This document shows, piece by piece, positions 30,867-41,700 of a DNA stretch of 64,000 nt. The position numbers and the translations under genes were made by a program. Origin of the DNA: Clarkia xantiana subsp. parviflora (taxonomy: Eukaryota; Streptophyta; Magnoliopsida; Myrtales; Onagraceae); contig JAPTYO010000015.1 in the NCBI GenBank assembly GCA_036873135.1, positions 9,713,683-9,777,682 of the forward strand, read 5' to 3'. The first letter of the stretch is position 1. Each line of letters begins with the position of its first letter. Under the pieces are notes generated by a model that was given only the letters and a program-made list of their open reading frames with translations, was not told where the DNA came from and ran no database searches.

Positions 30867-31248
30867 TACCATACATACCATTCAAAGGGTATCAGAAGAG
30901 AGAATTACACCATCACTAAGAAGGATCCCATGAGAAAGTAATTTCAAAGTAAAGTGATATGAAGAACACACAATGTTTTTTCTTGATGAAATAGCAGGTA
31001 TGGCATGAAGGAAAACACGAAAGAAAGATAAGTAAAGGAAACACACCAAGAGAAAAGTCCATAATCAAGTGAGTATATACAAAAGCATACGAAGTACCAA
31101 TGTAAAGCCAAGTGAACCACATAGTCAACAGCACAATACGACAAAGGAAAGCAACACAAAACCCCACAACAATCCCAAAAGATACTCAACCCATAAAAGG
31201 GGAGAAAGAGTATGGTTATATATACAAAGATAGCAAGATGTAGATACA

Positions 31249-33547
31249 TCAATCAGAGCCTTCGGGAGAGTTACCCTGACCCCCTGAGGCTGAACCACCG
31301 GCAGAGATGGAGGAAGAGGAGGAGTCTGAAGTGTCGATATCCACAGGCGTAGCATCCACCTGTGTAGGGGCAGGCTCGTCTGCAACAGCAGCCTGACCCC
31401 TAATGACAGCCATGTAGCCAGTAGCGTATGGCCCAAATTCACCAAGATCGCCAACTGGAAACTGAGGATCAATGCGGAAAATATGATCAACCAGATACTC
31501 ACCAAACTGGTTCATCTCCTGAGTGAGCCGCACGCTATAGTCAGCAGTGAAGGCAGAAGAAGCCTTGTATTCAGACACTGCGACAGTCCTCTCCTCCGCC
31601 CGGCACCTAGCCTCCAACTTCCGCAACTCCTCAGAATGGAGTGAAGATGCAACCTCAGCCTCCCGGCGTAAGCTACCTACGGTAGTCTCAAGTAAGGACA
31701 CTTGGTCCCTGAGCTCCTGCATCTTCAGATTAGATAAGCGCGCCTTCTTAGCAGCAGTGGCGAGCTCCGCCTTCAGGGAGACCTGGCTGTCCTCAAGGGT
31801 CTTCTTCTCGTCAGATAGCTCGAGCACGAAGGATGACATGTTCACCATGTCAGACATACCCTGATAATTTAAACAAGGGATGAGTAACCGAAAAACCAAC
31901 CACATAAAAGTAAAAAGAAGAAAGCAAGGAACAACTCACAGGCGCATAACGAGAGAGTACACCCTGAACAAAGCGCCGAGTCTCCCCAGGAGACTTAGGC
32001 TGAGCAGCACGATCGCCAGGAGGGATGGCACCGCGAAGTACACGGATGCCAACCTCAGGAGTCCACAAAGAGGAGCCGCTATCAAGGTGGAACTCCTTCA
32101 AACCAGCGAAGGGAGTCCACTCAGACCCAACGACATCCTCGTCAGTAAGACGTGCGAAGTCCTTCCAACTCAAAGCCGGAGGCCCACCTATGCAAACGAA
32201 GCAAGTCAAAGGAAAATATAAACATAGAAGCATCAGTGATAAGGTGGAGATCGAACCTGATGACCGTGCCCTCGGCTGGGGGGCAGGGGAACCACCACCA
32301 ACAGGTCGCTTCCCTTTATCAGCTTGGGAAGGCGCCTCTTCGACCACCATCTCTTTATCGCGAGACATGGTCGGGGGACGAACAACAGGCGAAGGAGGAT
32401 CCGCAGCTTTCTTCCTCTTGACAGCCAAGGCCCCGGCCTCAGAGTCAGATCTCCGCGACTTGGACTTAGAAGGTCCAGAGTCTTTGCCTACGGAGATAAC
32501 CCTCTCGGTCACCAAGGGAGAGCGCCCTAGCAATGTAAGAAAAACAAGATAAGGAAAACACAAAGTATACCATAAAGAAGCAAACAGGAGGAAGCATACC
32601 AGAGGCCCCAGCCTTCTTCCCAAACATGGGGGACTTCTTCAGGGTAGAGCTAGAAGGAGCCTTCCTCTTGCTCAGATCGACCGGTGCTCCCTGCACGTTA
32701 TAGGTTTTTCCGTGAAACCAACCTACAAAGGAAAAGCAGAAAGTAAATAAAGATAAGAAGACTAAGTAACATACCAAACCCCGGAGTCAGGAGTCAAACT
32801 GATCCCTGCCTCATAAAGATCCGTCTCAGTCACTAAGGACACGAGGCAGTATGACCGGGTCCTGTTGCTCTCATGAATGATCTTCATAGTCTCCAAATTC
32901 ACAGGAGAGAACTCCCCGAAGGCAGGCCAGGCATCTGACCGATCCTCATTCAAGACCGACCAAGTGACATATCGATCCATAATGAAGAAATAGTGTTTGG
33001 CCCAGTGGCTCGCCGAGTTGTCACTCCGGGCCACGAAGCGAAGAGAGGTATCCCACTCGACCCCACTCAACCCGAAGTCATCAAATCGGGAATCCTTGAG
33101 GGACGGATGGCGAGTTACAAAACTCGCAAAGCCTACCTTCCTCTGATATTGGAACCGGTAGAAGCATCGGAACAGAACTAGTGAATACTTCCAGGAGTAC
33201 CAGTGGCACAACACTCGGAAGCCCACCCAGACGCGGAGGGCACTAGGAGCAAGGTTCACAGGAGAAATCCTAAAGAACCTACTCAACTCTACGAGGTCAT
33301 CGCAGTAAGGCAGCCTCAACCCAAATCGAATCTAGGAGGGGTAAACGACGACCTTCCCCCTAGGGGGCTCTGTTACCGTCTCGCGGGTATTCCCCAAGGA
33401 AGGGAGGAAAGGATATAGAGGCTCATCTAAGGGACAGATATCACCTAAGGTGACGTGCTCATTGTAATCAGACCTAGTCAGGTGGTTCTCCGACAGAGCA
33501 GCGAGACCTAAGTCAAAAGTAGCAGGAAATCCCAAAGTCCGAATCAA
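31249..33547 (-). pseudogene. Accessory gene, right-arm copy, with a premature stop
   Basis: Reverse-complement partner of the gene at 23874-26173, with the same exon blocks (33547-32762, 32700-32580, 32530-32255, 32185-31940, 31860-31249). Protein differences are few in the last exon (for example DFGPYATGYMTVLRG against EFGPYATGYMAVIRG). Near 33331 the codon after VVYPS is TAG, where the left arm has CAG, so translation would stop early. One G is also missing at the end of the first exon block (near 32775). In this arm the gene runs in the same direction as the host element, so its introns could be spliced from sense transcripts. Confidence 0.75.
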
Positions 33548-33549
33548 GT

Positions 33550-35136
33550 TTCGACTAACACCCCAGCTCAGATCGCAACACTAAGCTAATGATAGGAAAG
33601 GAAGTAATGCGACGAAAAGAAGAGAAAAGGAACTCACTCATCCTTCGAAGGATGTAACGCCTCTGTAGAGTCTGTGTGCGGGGACACCACCAGGAATACA
33701 GTACCTGCCACGGCATGACAAATGTTAAAACAAGAAAATTTCTGAAAAACAGGGAGTACCCCGACGCTCGACCAACAACGACAACCAAAGATCCGAAGAC
33801 ACCCAACAAAGATAACAAACATGAGCCAAGGACACCACGATGACCAAATCGAACAACTTCGTCCGGACCTAAAGTCGGTTTTCGGGCAAAATCACCATTG
33901 CGCCCTCCAACGGAAATCAACACACAAATGGCGACTCGACATCAAATTCAAAACGGGGATAGTTTAATCGGACAAAAAACTATCTCCGGACGACCGGCCA
34001 AATTTTTTCCCCAAATCCACAACTATCTACGGCTATCCACGGCAATCCCACATTCAATCAAGTATCGGCAATCAAGTATCGCCAATTCAAAAATTAACTT
34101 TTCGCGCGGTAATGAAAAGGAACAGAGTGGACCTTAGGAAAACCCGACCCGATGTGATAAACGTGTCCGGAATTCGAACTTCGACGTTGACCGGAATCAG
34201 CCCCTCGCCGGAGCCCCAATTTTGTCGTCGCCGGAGTTGATTTCATTCACCCCACCGTCGCCGGAGAACGCCTCACGCCGCGCCGGAGCCGTCCCACCTC
34301 GCCGTCGCTCGCCCCCGCTGGACCAGACGCCGTCCCCGCCAGCAACGACCTCGCCGTCGTCCCGCTGCTCCTCTGCGCCGCCGCTAGCCGGGCTGTCGTC
34401 CCAGTCAGCCGCCGCCTTCGCCCGATGCCGGTGACTCCCCTCCGCCCGTGCTGGTCGGGATTTCTGGTCTACCACCAGAATTTCGACCGGCCTCCTCCTT
34501 GGGTGTGCTCCAAATTCTTTCTTGCTCTCAAAGGGTGAGAAAAGAGGGAAAAGGATGGCTATGGTGGCTAACTAAGGTATTTTCTTAACTCTCCTATATA
34601 TTTGAAAGATGGTAGGCTTTTTTAAAGTGGTCTAATCACCACCCTCCATTTAATTTTGGGTGAGATCTAAGGGTTAAAGAAAAACCATCACCTTTACCCC
34701 CCCTTATACTATGATTAGGTATATCTTCACTCAAGTTAACATCCCATAGGTTTATTCTTGAGCATCCCATACTTAGAAAAAAATTTAGGCCAAAATTAAA
34801 TTTTTCTCCACTTAGGCAAAATCCCGGCATGAAATTGAAGCATAAGTCACTTAGTTGCATTCATATTACATTCCTATGCAAGCATGTATCTTTTGAGTAT
34901 ACGCCCGTAGCAAAGATAGATTTATTACTCCCACCTCAGACGGACGCGTGCTTAGGCACACGTCCGTGCTACTCTGACGTTTACAATTCCTCTATCTCAT
35001 AAGGCAGGGGGCAGAGTCAGAGGCACGCATCCATGGGTAAGCAAGCATTCAGACGAAAGGTAAAACCCCGGTTTCAAATTGCGCGTGTCATACCATCCTA
35101 AAATAGAGTCAATCAAGGGTTAGGCCATTGGTTGAC
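33550..35136. other. Subterminal region of the right arm
   Basis: Reverse complement of 22301-23870. No supported gene. It has the GC-rich patch at 34190-34500 and AT-rich DNA from 34540 to 35000. Open frames in the GC-rich patch appear on both strands and have no recognisable domain. Confidence 0.5.
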
Positions 35137-35148
35137 TCGGGGGGCATG

Positions 35149-35963
35149 TGATGGATATACGCCCAATTTGAACCCGTTGACTTCCGGATCGCTTTATTTT
35201 TATCACCCCGTTAATGATTGTAAATCGAAAGTTCAACCCGAACACTTCGCGAAAACACCAACGGTCCGGACGAGGCCGAAGCGCTCGTCCGGCCGAGTTA
35301 GACTCACCTAGGTGAGGTCGGGTGGCCACACCCGACCTCCCCTAGGGGAGATCGGGTCAGCCAACCAGATCTCCCCTAGGGGAGATCGGGTCGGCCAACC
35401 CGATCTCCCCTAGGGAAGATTGGGTTGGCCAACCCTATCTCCCCTAGGAGGGGTTGGGTGGCCTCACCCAACCCCTACCCTTGGGGGTCGGATTTTCCTT
35501 CCCCCCAAGGGCCCCGGAACCATTCTCGGACTCGCATACTCGGTTTATTCCGCCAACCTTCTCCGTATCCTAAGGTCTTAATTATGTGCTTAAAGGTTAA
35601 TTAACTATGTTTAAAGGTTAACGATGTCATTAAGCCACCTTAATGACACCGTTGCCTATAAATACCGCACCTCCACTATTCATTTGATCATCTTGGCAAG
35701 TTGTATAATTTTGCTCTGACATCTCTCTAGCTTTATCTCTCTAAAACCGTACTGACTTAGGCATCAGAGAGGGTTCATCAGGCACCACCCCCCCCCTCTG
35801 TGCCTGGTATTGCCCCTCTTGCAGGGCGAGAGGAGAAGAGAAGCTAAGGACGGAAGGACGCAAGCTAGGACAGCACAACCCGAGAGCACCGGATCCACAA
35901 CATCTCCAGTGAGGAACGAGACTTGAGTCGACTGCCCGTTGACCCTAGACTCGGAACCTAACA
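35149..35963 (+). repeat. Internal inverted LTR (LTR B, 815 bp)
   Basis: It reads TGATGGATAT to CCTAACA on the plus strand, opposite to the two outer LTRs. It is longer than LTR A because the palindromic block in U3 (35305-35480) has two extra units of about 33 bp. TATAAATA is at 35657-35664 and the C-loop hairpin at 35779-35806. Its last base lies exactly 22 bp from the outer LTR, next to the primer-binding site. Confidence 0.93.
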
Positions 35964-35985
35964 CTTTCCCACAGACGGCGCCAAG
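35964..35985 (-). promoter_or_regulatory. Primer-binding site of the 15.2-kb element
   Basis: On the minus strand the outer LTR is followed by CT and then TGGCGCCGTCTGTGGG. The first nine bases fit the 3' end of plant tRNA-Asp, a common Ty3/gypsy primer. The remaining bases fit less well, so the tRNA is uncertain. The site ends exactly where LTR B begins. Confidence 0.7.
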
Positions 35986-36738
35986 TGTTAGGTTCTTAGT
36001 CTAGGGTCAACGGGCAGTCGACTCAAGTCTCGTTCCTCACTGGAGATGTTGTGGATCCGGTGCTCTCGGGTTGTGCTGTCCTAGCTTGCGTCCTTCTGTC
36101 CTTAGCATCTCTTCTCCTCTCGCCCTGCAAGAGGGGCAATACCAGGCACATAGGGGGGGGGGGGGGGGGTGCCTGATGAACCCTCTCCGATGCCTAAGTC
36201 AGTACGGTTTTAGAGAGATAAAGCTAGAGAGATGTCAGAGCAAAATTATACAACTTGCCAAGATGATCAAATGAATAGTGGAGGTGCGGTATTTATAGGC
36301 AACGGTGTCATTAAGGTGGCTTAATGACATCGTTAACCTTTAAAAACAGTTAATTAACCTTTAAGTACGTAATTAAGACCTTAGGATACGGAGAAGGTTG
36401 GCGGAAATAAACCGAGTATGGGAGTCCAAGAATGGTGCCGGGGCCCTTGGGGGGGAGGAAAATCCGACCCCCAAGGGTAGGGGTTGGGTGAGGCCACCCA
36501 ACCCCTCCTAGGGGAGATAGGGTTGGCCAACCCGATCTCCCCTAGGGGAGGTCGGGTGTGGCCACCCGACCTCACCTAGGTGAGTCTAACTCGGCCGGAC
36601 GAGCGCTTCGGCCTCGTCCGGACCGTTGGTGTTTTCGCGAAGTGTTCGGTTTGAAGTTTCGATTTACAATCATTAACGGGGTGATAAAAATAAAGCGATC
36701 CGGAAGTCAACGGGTTCAAATTGGGCGTATATCCATCA
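35986..36738 (-). repeat. 5' LTR of the 15.2-kb element (753 bp)
   Basis: Same sequence as 21542-22288 with roughly a dozen differences, including CTTAG for CCGAG near the terminus and a longer G run (36153-36169). It is followed by the target duplication CCTAT at 36739-36743. Confidence 0.95.
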
Positions 36739-36810
36739 CCTATTGTGTTCTTAACCCTATTAAAAAACTTACGGAAATAAAATGTAAAATGGTGGTCTCG
36801 ATAATCTCTC

Positions 36811-36905
36811 GCAGTCTCGATAATCTCTCCGATCTGGTGAGAAGTGTTGAAGTGTTTGATAATCCTCCGCCGGTGCCGCCGACTGTGAGAGATTATCGAG
36901 ACTGC
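36811..36905. repeat. 19-bp inverted repeat with 57-base loop
   Basis: GCAGTCTCGATAATCTCTC (36811-36829) has its exact reverse complement at 36887-36905. A further partial direct copy (GTCTCGATAATCTCTC) precedes it at 36795-36810. No flanking duplication was recognised. Confidence 0.8.
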
Positions 36906-37079
36906 ATCCGACCTACGTCGGTGCTGGTCTCCTCCCCTCACACCGCTACCTAGTGACGTCTCTCTTCCCTCTTGGAGGGATTAATCATCTCTCTGCGCCA
37001 ATTATCTTTTGACGTTAGGGGATTTTTTGCTGAAACGTTTGTACAGGAAAACCATAACCCTAAATCAGTGCTTACTGAA

Positions 37080-37511
37080 TCGAATGAGTGCTGATTAAGT
37101 CTGGGACTTGGAGATCATGGAACCACATTCAAACATTGATGAAACCAACCACCCCGGAAGAATTCGGCTAGGACTAGTCGGACAAGTGACGAATAATGAA
37201 AATTGAAACTTGTGGGAAAAGTTATAGCTATGAAACCGATACAGAATTCCGTGACTCAGAAAGTGCTCCGAATAGCGTGGTCAAAATTTTCTGGAATTGA
37301 GATGGAGGAGGCCAATGTTCGAGTCATGATTTTCAGTTTCAACTCGACCCAGGTCAGAGATGCAATCTTGAACATGGGGCCTTGGGCAATTCAGGGGCAC
37401 TGCCTCAGTCTCAAAGAGTGGGAAGACAACAAGAGCTTGGACAAGGTTGATTTCCATCTAGTTCAATTTTGGGCACAAATCCATGAGCTAGAACTTTTAG
37501 CATTTATTGAT
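37080..37511 (+). pseudogene. LINE ORF1 fragment (DUF4283-like)
   Basis: The open part (37203-37511) encodes LVGKVIAMKPI, ANVRVMIFSF, MGPWAIQGHCLSLKEW and VDFHLVQFWAQIHELE. This is the order of motifs in the DUF4283 domain at the start of plant LINE ORF1 proteins. It stops where a copia LTR begins at 37512. A LINE reverse-transcriptase fragment in the same direction at 52733-54494 could be the rest of the same copy, but that is not shown. Confidence 0.7.
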
Positions 37512-38091
37512 TGGGCGTCGTAAATGGAAGCCCGTTAATATGTATATGTTACTTAAGAAATTGGGTAAATGTCACATTAGGGAAATTGGGCTTGACCCAA
37601 ATCCTAGTTGACATGAGAGGCCTAAAATTGAGCCTCCATTACACATATAGGCCGGCCGAAATAATAAAGAGGCAAAGTGGACTTTTGTCCACTTTGCTCC
37701 TCCTATAAATAAGGAGTGTTAGGGTTTCATTAGGATAATTGACAATTCCTCATAAGTGGTGATTTGAGAGAAAAACCCTCATCTAAAAAACACTAGTTCG
37801 GCCGAACCTCACCAAGAACCAAGGGTGTGCCAATTTTCTTCGAGCAAACACTCCTGAGATCCGTCCCTACCAAAAATCGATCAGAGGCTTTGCTGTGGAG
37901 CTAATACCGCGTAGGGCTTCCTTAACAAGAACATCTACGGGTTCCGTCCAGTGGATCGTGAACTCCCTCAGCAGGATCCTTGGGACTACGGAAAAGATTT
38001 AAGGTATGTGCACATCTTCCGCTGCGTAATTCTGATTACAAGAATGTACCTGTGTTTATGTTTCCGTAGTAATCTGCCCCGTAATCCAACA
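37512..38091 (+). repeat. Copia LTR, first of two tandem copies (580 bp)
   Basis: It runs from TGGGCGTCGTAAATGG to CCGTAATCCAACA and is directly followed by a tRNA-Met primer site. It contains a CTATAAATAAGG TATA motif near 37712. It is similar along its whole length to 38158-38737 and has the same length. The left edge is set by comparison of the two copies. Confidence 0.8.
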
Positions 38092-38092
38092 G

Positions 38093-38105
38093 TGGTATCA
38101 GAGCC
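38093..38105 (+). promoter_or_regulatory. Primer-binding site after first copia LTR
   Basis: TGGTATCAGAGCC, complementary to initiator tRNA-Met, with a one-base gap after the LTR. Confidence 0.85.
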
Positions 38106-38157
38106 TGTGTTAGGAGTTCATGATTTGATAAATGTTCTTGATGTAAGCATATGGTTA

Positions 38158-38737
38158 TGGACGCCGTAAATGGAAGTCAATTATATGTATATGTTACCTA
38201 AGTTAATTGGGTACATGTCACATTAGGATATTGAGCCAGACCCAAATCCCAATTGACATGAGAGGCCCAAAATTGGGCCTCCCTATACTAGTGGCCGGCC
38301 GAATATAGTGAGGAGGTAAAGTGGACTTTTGTCCACTTTAATCCTCCTATATATATGGGGAGTTATGAGTTTTATTATGGTTATTCACAATTACCTTCAA
38401 GTGGTGATTTGAGAGAAAACCCTCCCCCAAATACACCTTTATCAGCCGAACTATACATCCACCAAGTGTGTGCCAATTTGCCTTCGAGCAAACACTCCAG
38501 AGATCTGTCCATTGCCAAGAATCGATCAGAGGCTTTGCTGTGAAGAATATACCACGTAAGGCTTCCTTCACAAGATTCCCTTCGAGTGCCGACCGGAGGA
38601 TCGTGAACTCCCTCCTGCAAAGATCTTGGGACTACGGACTACTGTTGAGGTATGTGTGAATCTTCTTCTGCGTAATTCTAATTACTAGCATGTGCCATGA
38701 TTTAGTTTCCGTAGTGATTACTCCCCGTAATCTAACA
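38158..38737 (+). repeat. Copia LTR, second tandem copy (580 bp)
   Basis: It runs from TGGACGCCGTAAATGG to CCGTAATCTAACA. Only 66 bp separate it from the first LTR, and these contain the primer site plus the first bases of the leader. Confidence 0.8.
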
Positions 38738-38738
38738 G

Positions 38739-38751
38739 TGGTATCAGAGCC
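38739..38751 (+). promoter_or_regulatory. Primer-binding site after second copia LTR
   Basis: TGGTATCAGAGCC again follows the LTR. The leader after it (TTTGTTAGGAGTTCATGAT) matches that after the first copy. Confidence 0.85.
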
Positions 38752-41700
38752 TTTGTTAGGAGTTCATGATTTTGATAAATTGGTGTTCTTGAAAATTTAA
38801 ACTTTGGACCGAAATTTTTAAAAGGAAAATTTTAAATTTTCGAATTTTTAAGTTAAAGGTGGTCCGAAATTTTCATGATGTTCTTAGGAAATCTGATGTT
38901 CATGATCTTCAAGGAAAAGATGATATTTATCAAAATCAAACATTGGATTGTAGATCTTATTAAAATTTGATCTTGAAATTTGACCACTTGTTCCAGTTAT
39001 GTGGTTTTGGCCGAAACCACAAGTGAATTACAAGGTAAAATTTTTAATTTCTTGGTCTCCAAGTAATTAAATTTCGGCCAAACATGTCATTAATATTGTT
39101 TACCATATTTTAATTTTATTCTAGGTAACAATATATCTATAATTGGGAACATTGAGATATATTCACATTAATATATAAAAATATATATAATTATAAATAT
39201 ATCTAAATATTTAAATAGGTTAAAGATATTATTGATAGATTTTAAGATTGAGAAAATATATTGTTAATATTTGTTTCCCTATTTAAGATATTGACAATAA
39301 ATAATATATATATTTATATAACATATATATATATATATTGTTGATTGATTTAATCTTAAAGATAGAATCTTGACAATAAATATATATATGTTTTAATTAG
39401 GTCCGAAATTTATATATATATTATTAATATTGGAAATTATTTTATATAGTTAATTTTACTTGGTGGCTAAGTTAAATATTTTTGGACTTTAAAAACCTAC
39501 TTGGGCCATAAGTAAACATTTCGGCCCAACCTTTTATATTTTAATCATTGGGTCGGTCCAATATGTCAAACCGGGACGAATTAAAACCGAACAAGATTTT
39601 CTCAATCGGTTCGACCTAATCGGGTCGGGTCGGATCGGGATAACTAAGTGGATCTAACTGAACCGATTTTGTGTGTTGAACCGAACCGAACCCTATTTTT
39701 ATTGGACCGGTTTGGACCGAACCAGATTTTAAAATTAAAACCGAAACGAACCGAACCGGATTTTACCAGACCGAATTGAACTGGATTTTCCGGACCAGAC
39801 CCGAATCGGATTTTCTGGACCAAACCGAACCGGACCGGACCAAATTGGACTGAAATTGACAGAACCGAACGGTATTTTCAAAACCGAATTCAAGTCAATT
39901 TAAATAGGGAGGTCAAGTTTTAAAATCCAAATGTTTTGAACCTTAATAGGCCTACACAGTGCTCAAGGGTTGATAACCTTTATGCCTTGTTTCGATTATG
40001 GTGATGGATCTCGTAGATACATGTTTTTGGGACTGCTATAATTAGTGGGCTGAATTGCAGTTGTTTATTATTCAATATATATTTATGCATGATTAGGAAT
40101 GTTTTCTTGAGTGAGTCAAGCTAACTGGATATGACATATTGTGGGCTGAGCCCTGGTTAAATATATGGAATGCGCACTAGGATAGACATGCTATGATGGT
40201 TGAAAATGCCTAGGATTCATGTCTAGAATTTTGCGTGATTGAATATAAGCATGATTTGAAAATCATCCCCTAATGTTTAAAATTATTTTAAAATCGAAAA
40301 CCAGTCGCCAAATGTGTATGATGGATGTGAATGTTACATGTTTGAGACGTATGCTAGAATGTTGAGGATGTAGTTGCATTTGATAATTTATTTGGAAGTA
40401 GAATTATGTATGCAAGCATGAGTTCCTCGGAACATTAGACGGATGACACGTAAGCATGAGTGTGGTTTATTTGATGAATGTTACCGGCGTATGATAATAT
40501 ACGTGGACAGTAGAATTATATATGCATGAGTGAATTCATCGAAATATTTTCCAAAATACAAAGGGCCTTGGGAAAGCCAAAATCGGGTATGGTTGTTTTA
40601 AAATTCACGTTCTGGTAATTTGCGATTAAAACCGTTTTAAAATACTGATCTATTGGATGGAAGACGACGATAATGTGAACTCTTTCACAACCATCTTCCA
40701 TTGGTTTACTGGTGGTCGGTTGGTTTAGATGACTGAAGAATCAAAATTTTTCGGATTCCATCTTAATAGATATTTGATCTATGCAATTCTTTCTCAAAAA
40801 TGTTATTGTCTCCCTGATATTTGCGTAATCATCGATGTGTTAGTATGAATTGGTTGAATTAGTGCGTTTCGATATTCCTCGCAATCTTGATGGTATGAAT
40901 CATGATGAATAAAAAGAGTACGTGTTGAACTCTTTACTACGATTCCGAAAAGTGGAGAGGACAACTACATATGAATATGGTAGTCTGTATGATTTTGACA
41001 ATGAGAAACGAATGTAATAATTTGTTTCACCAAGAATAGGAGTGGGTTCTTTGATGATCTCAACGCGTATGTGGTGATACATTCAACCAAGGGGTTGAAG
41101 AAGACTTCTATTGCAACTAGGAAATGTTGCAGCTTAGTATCCCTTTGCATCCACCTCGGTGGAAGCAAGGATGCAAAAGATAAACGTTTCGGTTAACCGT
41201 AATCGTCTTCTCTCTTTTCATGGATGTTGGCGTAAAACCCGCATCAGATTTTCAAAATGAAAGGTCAACATATAAAAGATGTATACGGTTGTATGATATT
41301 GACAGGACTCAATGATCTTGAGCCTAATCAAGTACAGTAACCACAACAGTAAAAGGGAAACCTTCTATGCTCACCATACTGGGTTCGAAAGAAGCCAACC
41401 ATGATCTGCATATTATAGAGAGAATTGGACCATAAAGGTCTTATACGATTATCTGGTGGGTTAAACCATGTTGATAAAGTGCGTCTCAAGTACGCCTAGT
41501 AGGTCATGTGTTTGAAGCGGTAAAATGTTTTATACACACACAAATCATTTGACGTGATTCACTTGTGAATTTACTCAGATGTGATGTTCAACATGGCTTA
41601 AAGTTCTTGACTGTCTATGCGACAATCATGGATCAAATACGCGATCTTCAGAAGAACCCTACCGTTGTCATTTATCGTTCGTTTGAGTTACTAAAATCTT

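Larger units (their letters stand above)
29798..35963. repeat. Right arm of the giant inverted repeat
   Basis: It is the reverse complement of 21542-27185, with the same LTR, polypurine tract, accessory gene and tandem repeats. Small differences run throughout. It is about 0.5 kb longer because it has more tandem-repeat units (29877-30866 against 26562-27105) and about 66 bp more palindromic sequence in its LTR. Confidence 0.93.
21542..36738 (-). mobile_element. 15.2-kb Ty3/gypsy-type LTR element carrying a giant internal inverted repeat
   Basis: Outer LTRs are 21542-22288 and 35986-36738; both are flanked by CCTAT (21537-21541 and 36739-36743), so this is one complete insertion. Sense is the minus strand. 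The order on that strand is 5' LTR (36738-35986), primer site, inverted LTR (35963-35149), accessory gene, tandem repeats, gag-protease ORF (29773-27368), tandem repeats in inverse order, antisense accessory gene, polypurine tract and 3' LTR. The arm at about 29798-35963 is the reverse complement of 21542-27185. No reverse transcriptase, RNase H or integrase is seen. It resembles non-autonomous Tat-lineage elements that keep gag. The outer LTRs differ by roughly a dozen changes by eye, so insertion is fairly young. A nested insertion plus deletion could also have made this layout. Confidence 0.93.
20732..36766. mobile_element. Second Mutator-type element, 815 bp, split by the 15.2-kb LTR element
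   Basis: TATTAAAAA occurs at 20732-20740 and 36758-36766 and is the 9-bp target duplication. The element starts GGGTTAAGAACACAA at 20741 and ends GTGTTCTTAACCC at 36757. Its left inverted repeat (20741-20875) pairs with 21430-21541 continued at 36744-36757. The LTR element (21542-36738) sits inside the right inverted repeat. Without it the Mutator-type element was about 815 bp. Its ends match the 16697-17214 element (GGGTTAAGAA), so both belong to one family group. No transposase is encoded. Confidence 0.92.
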
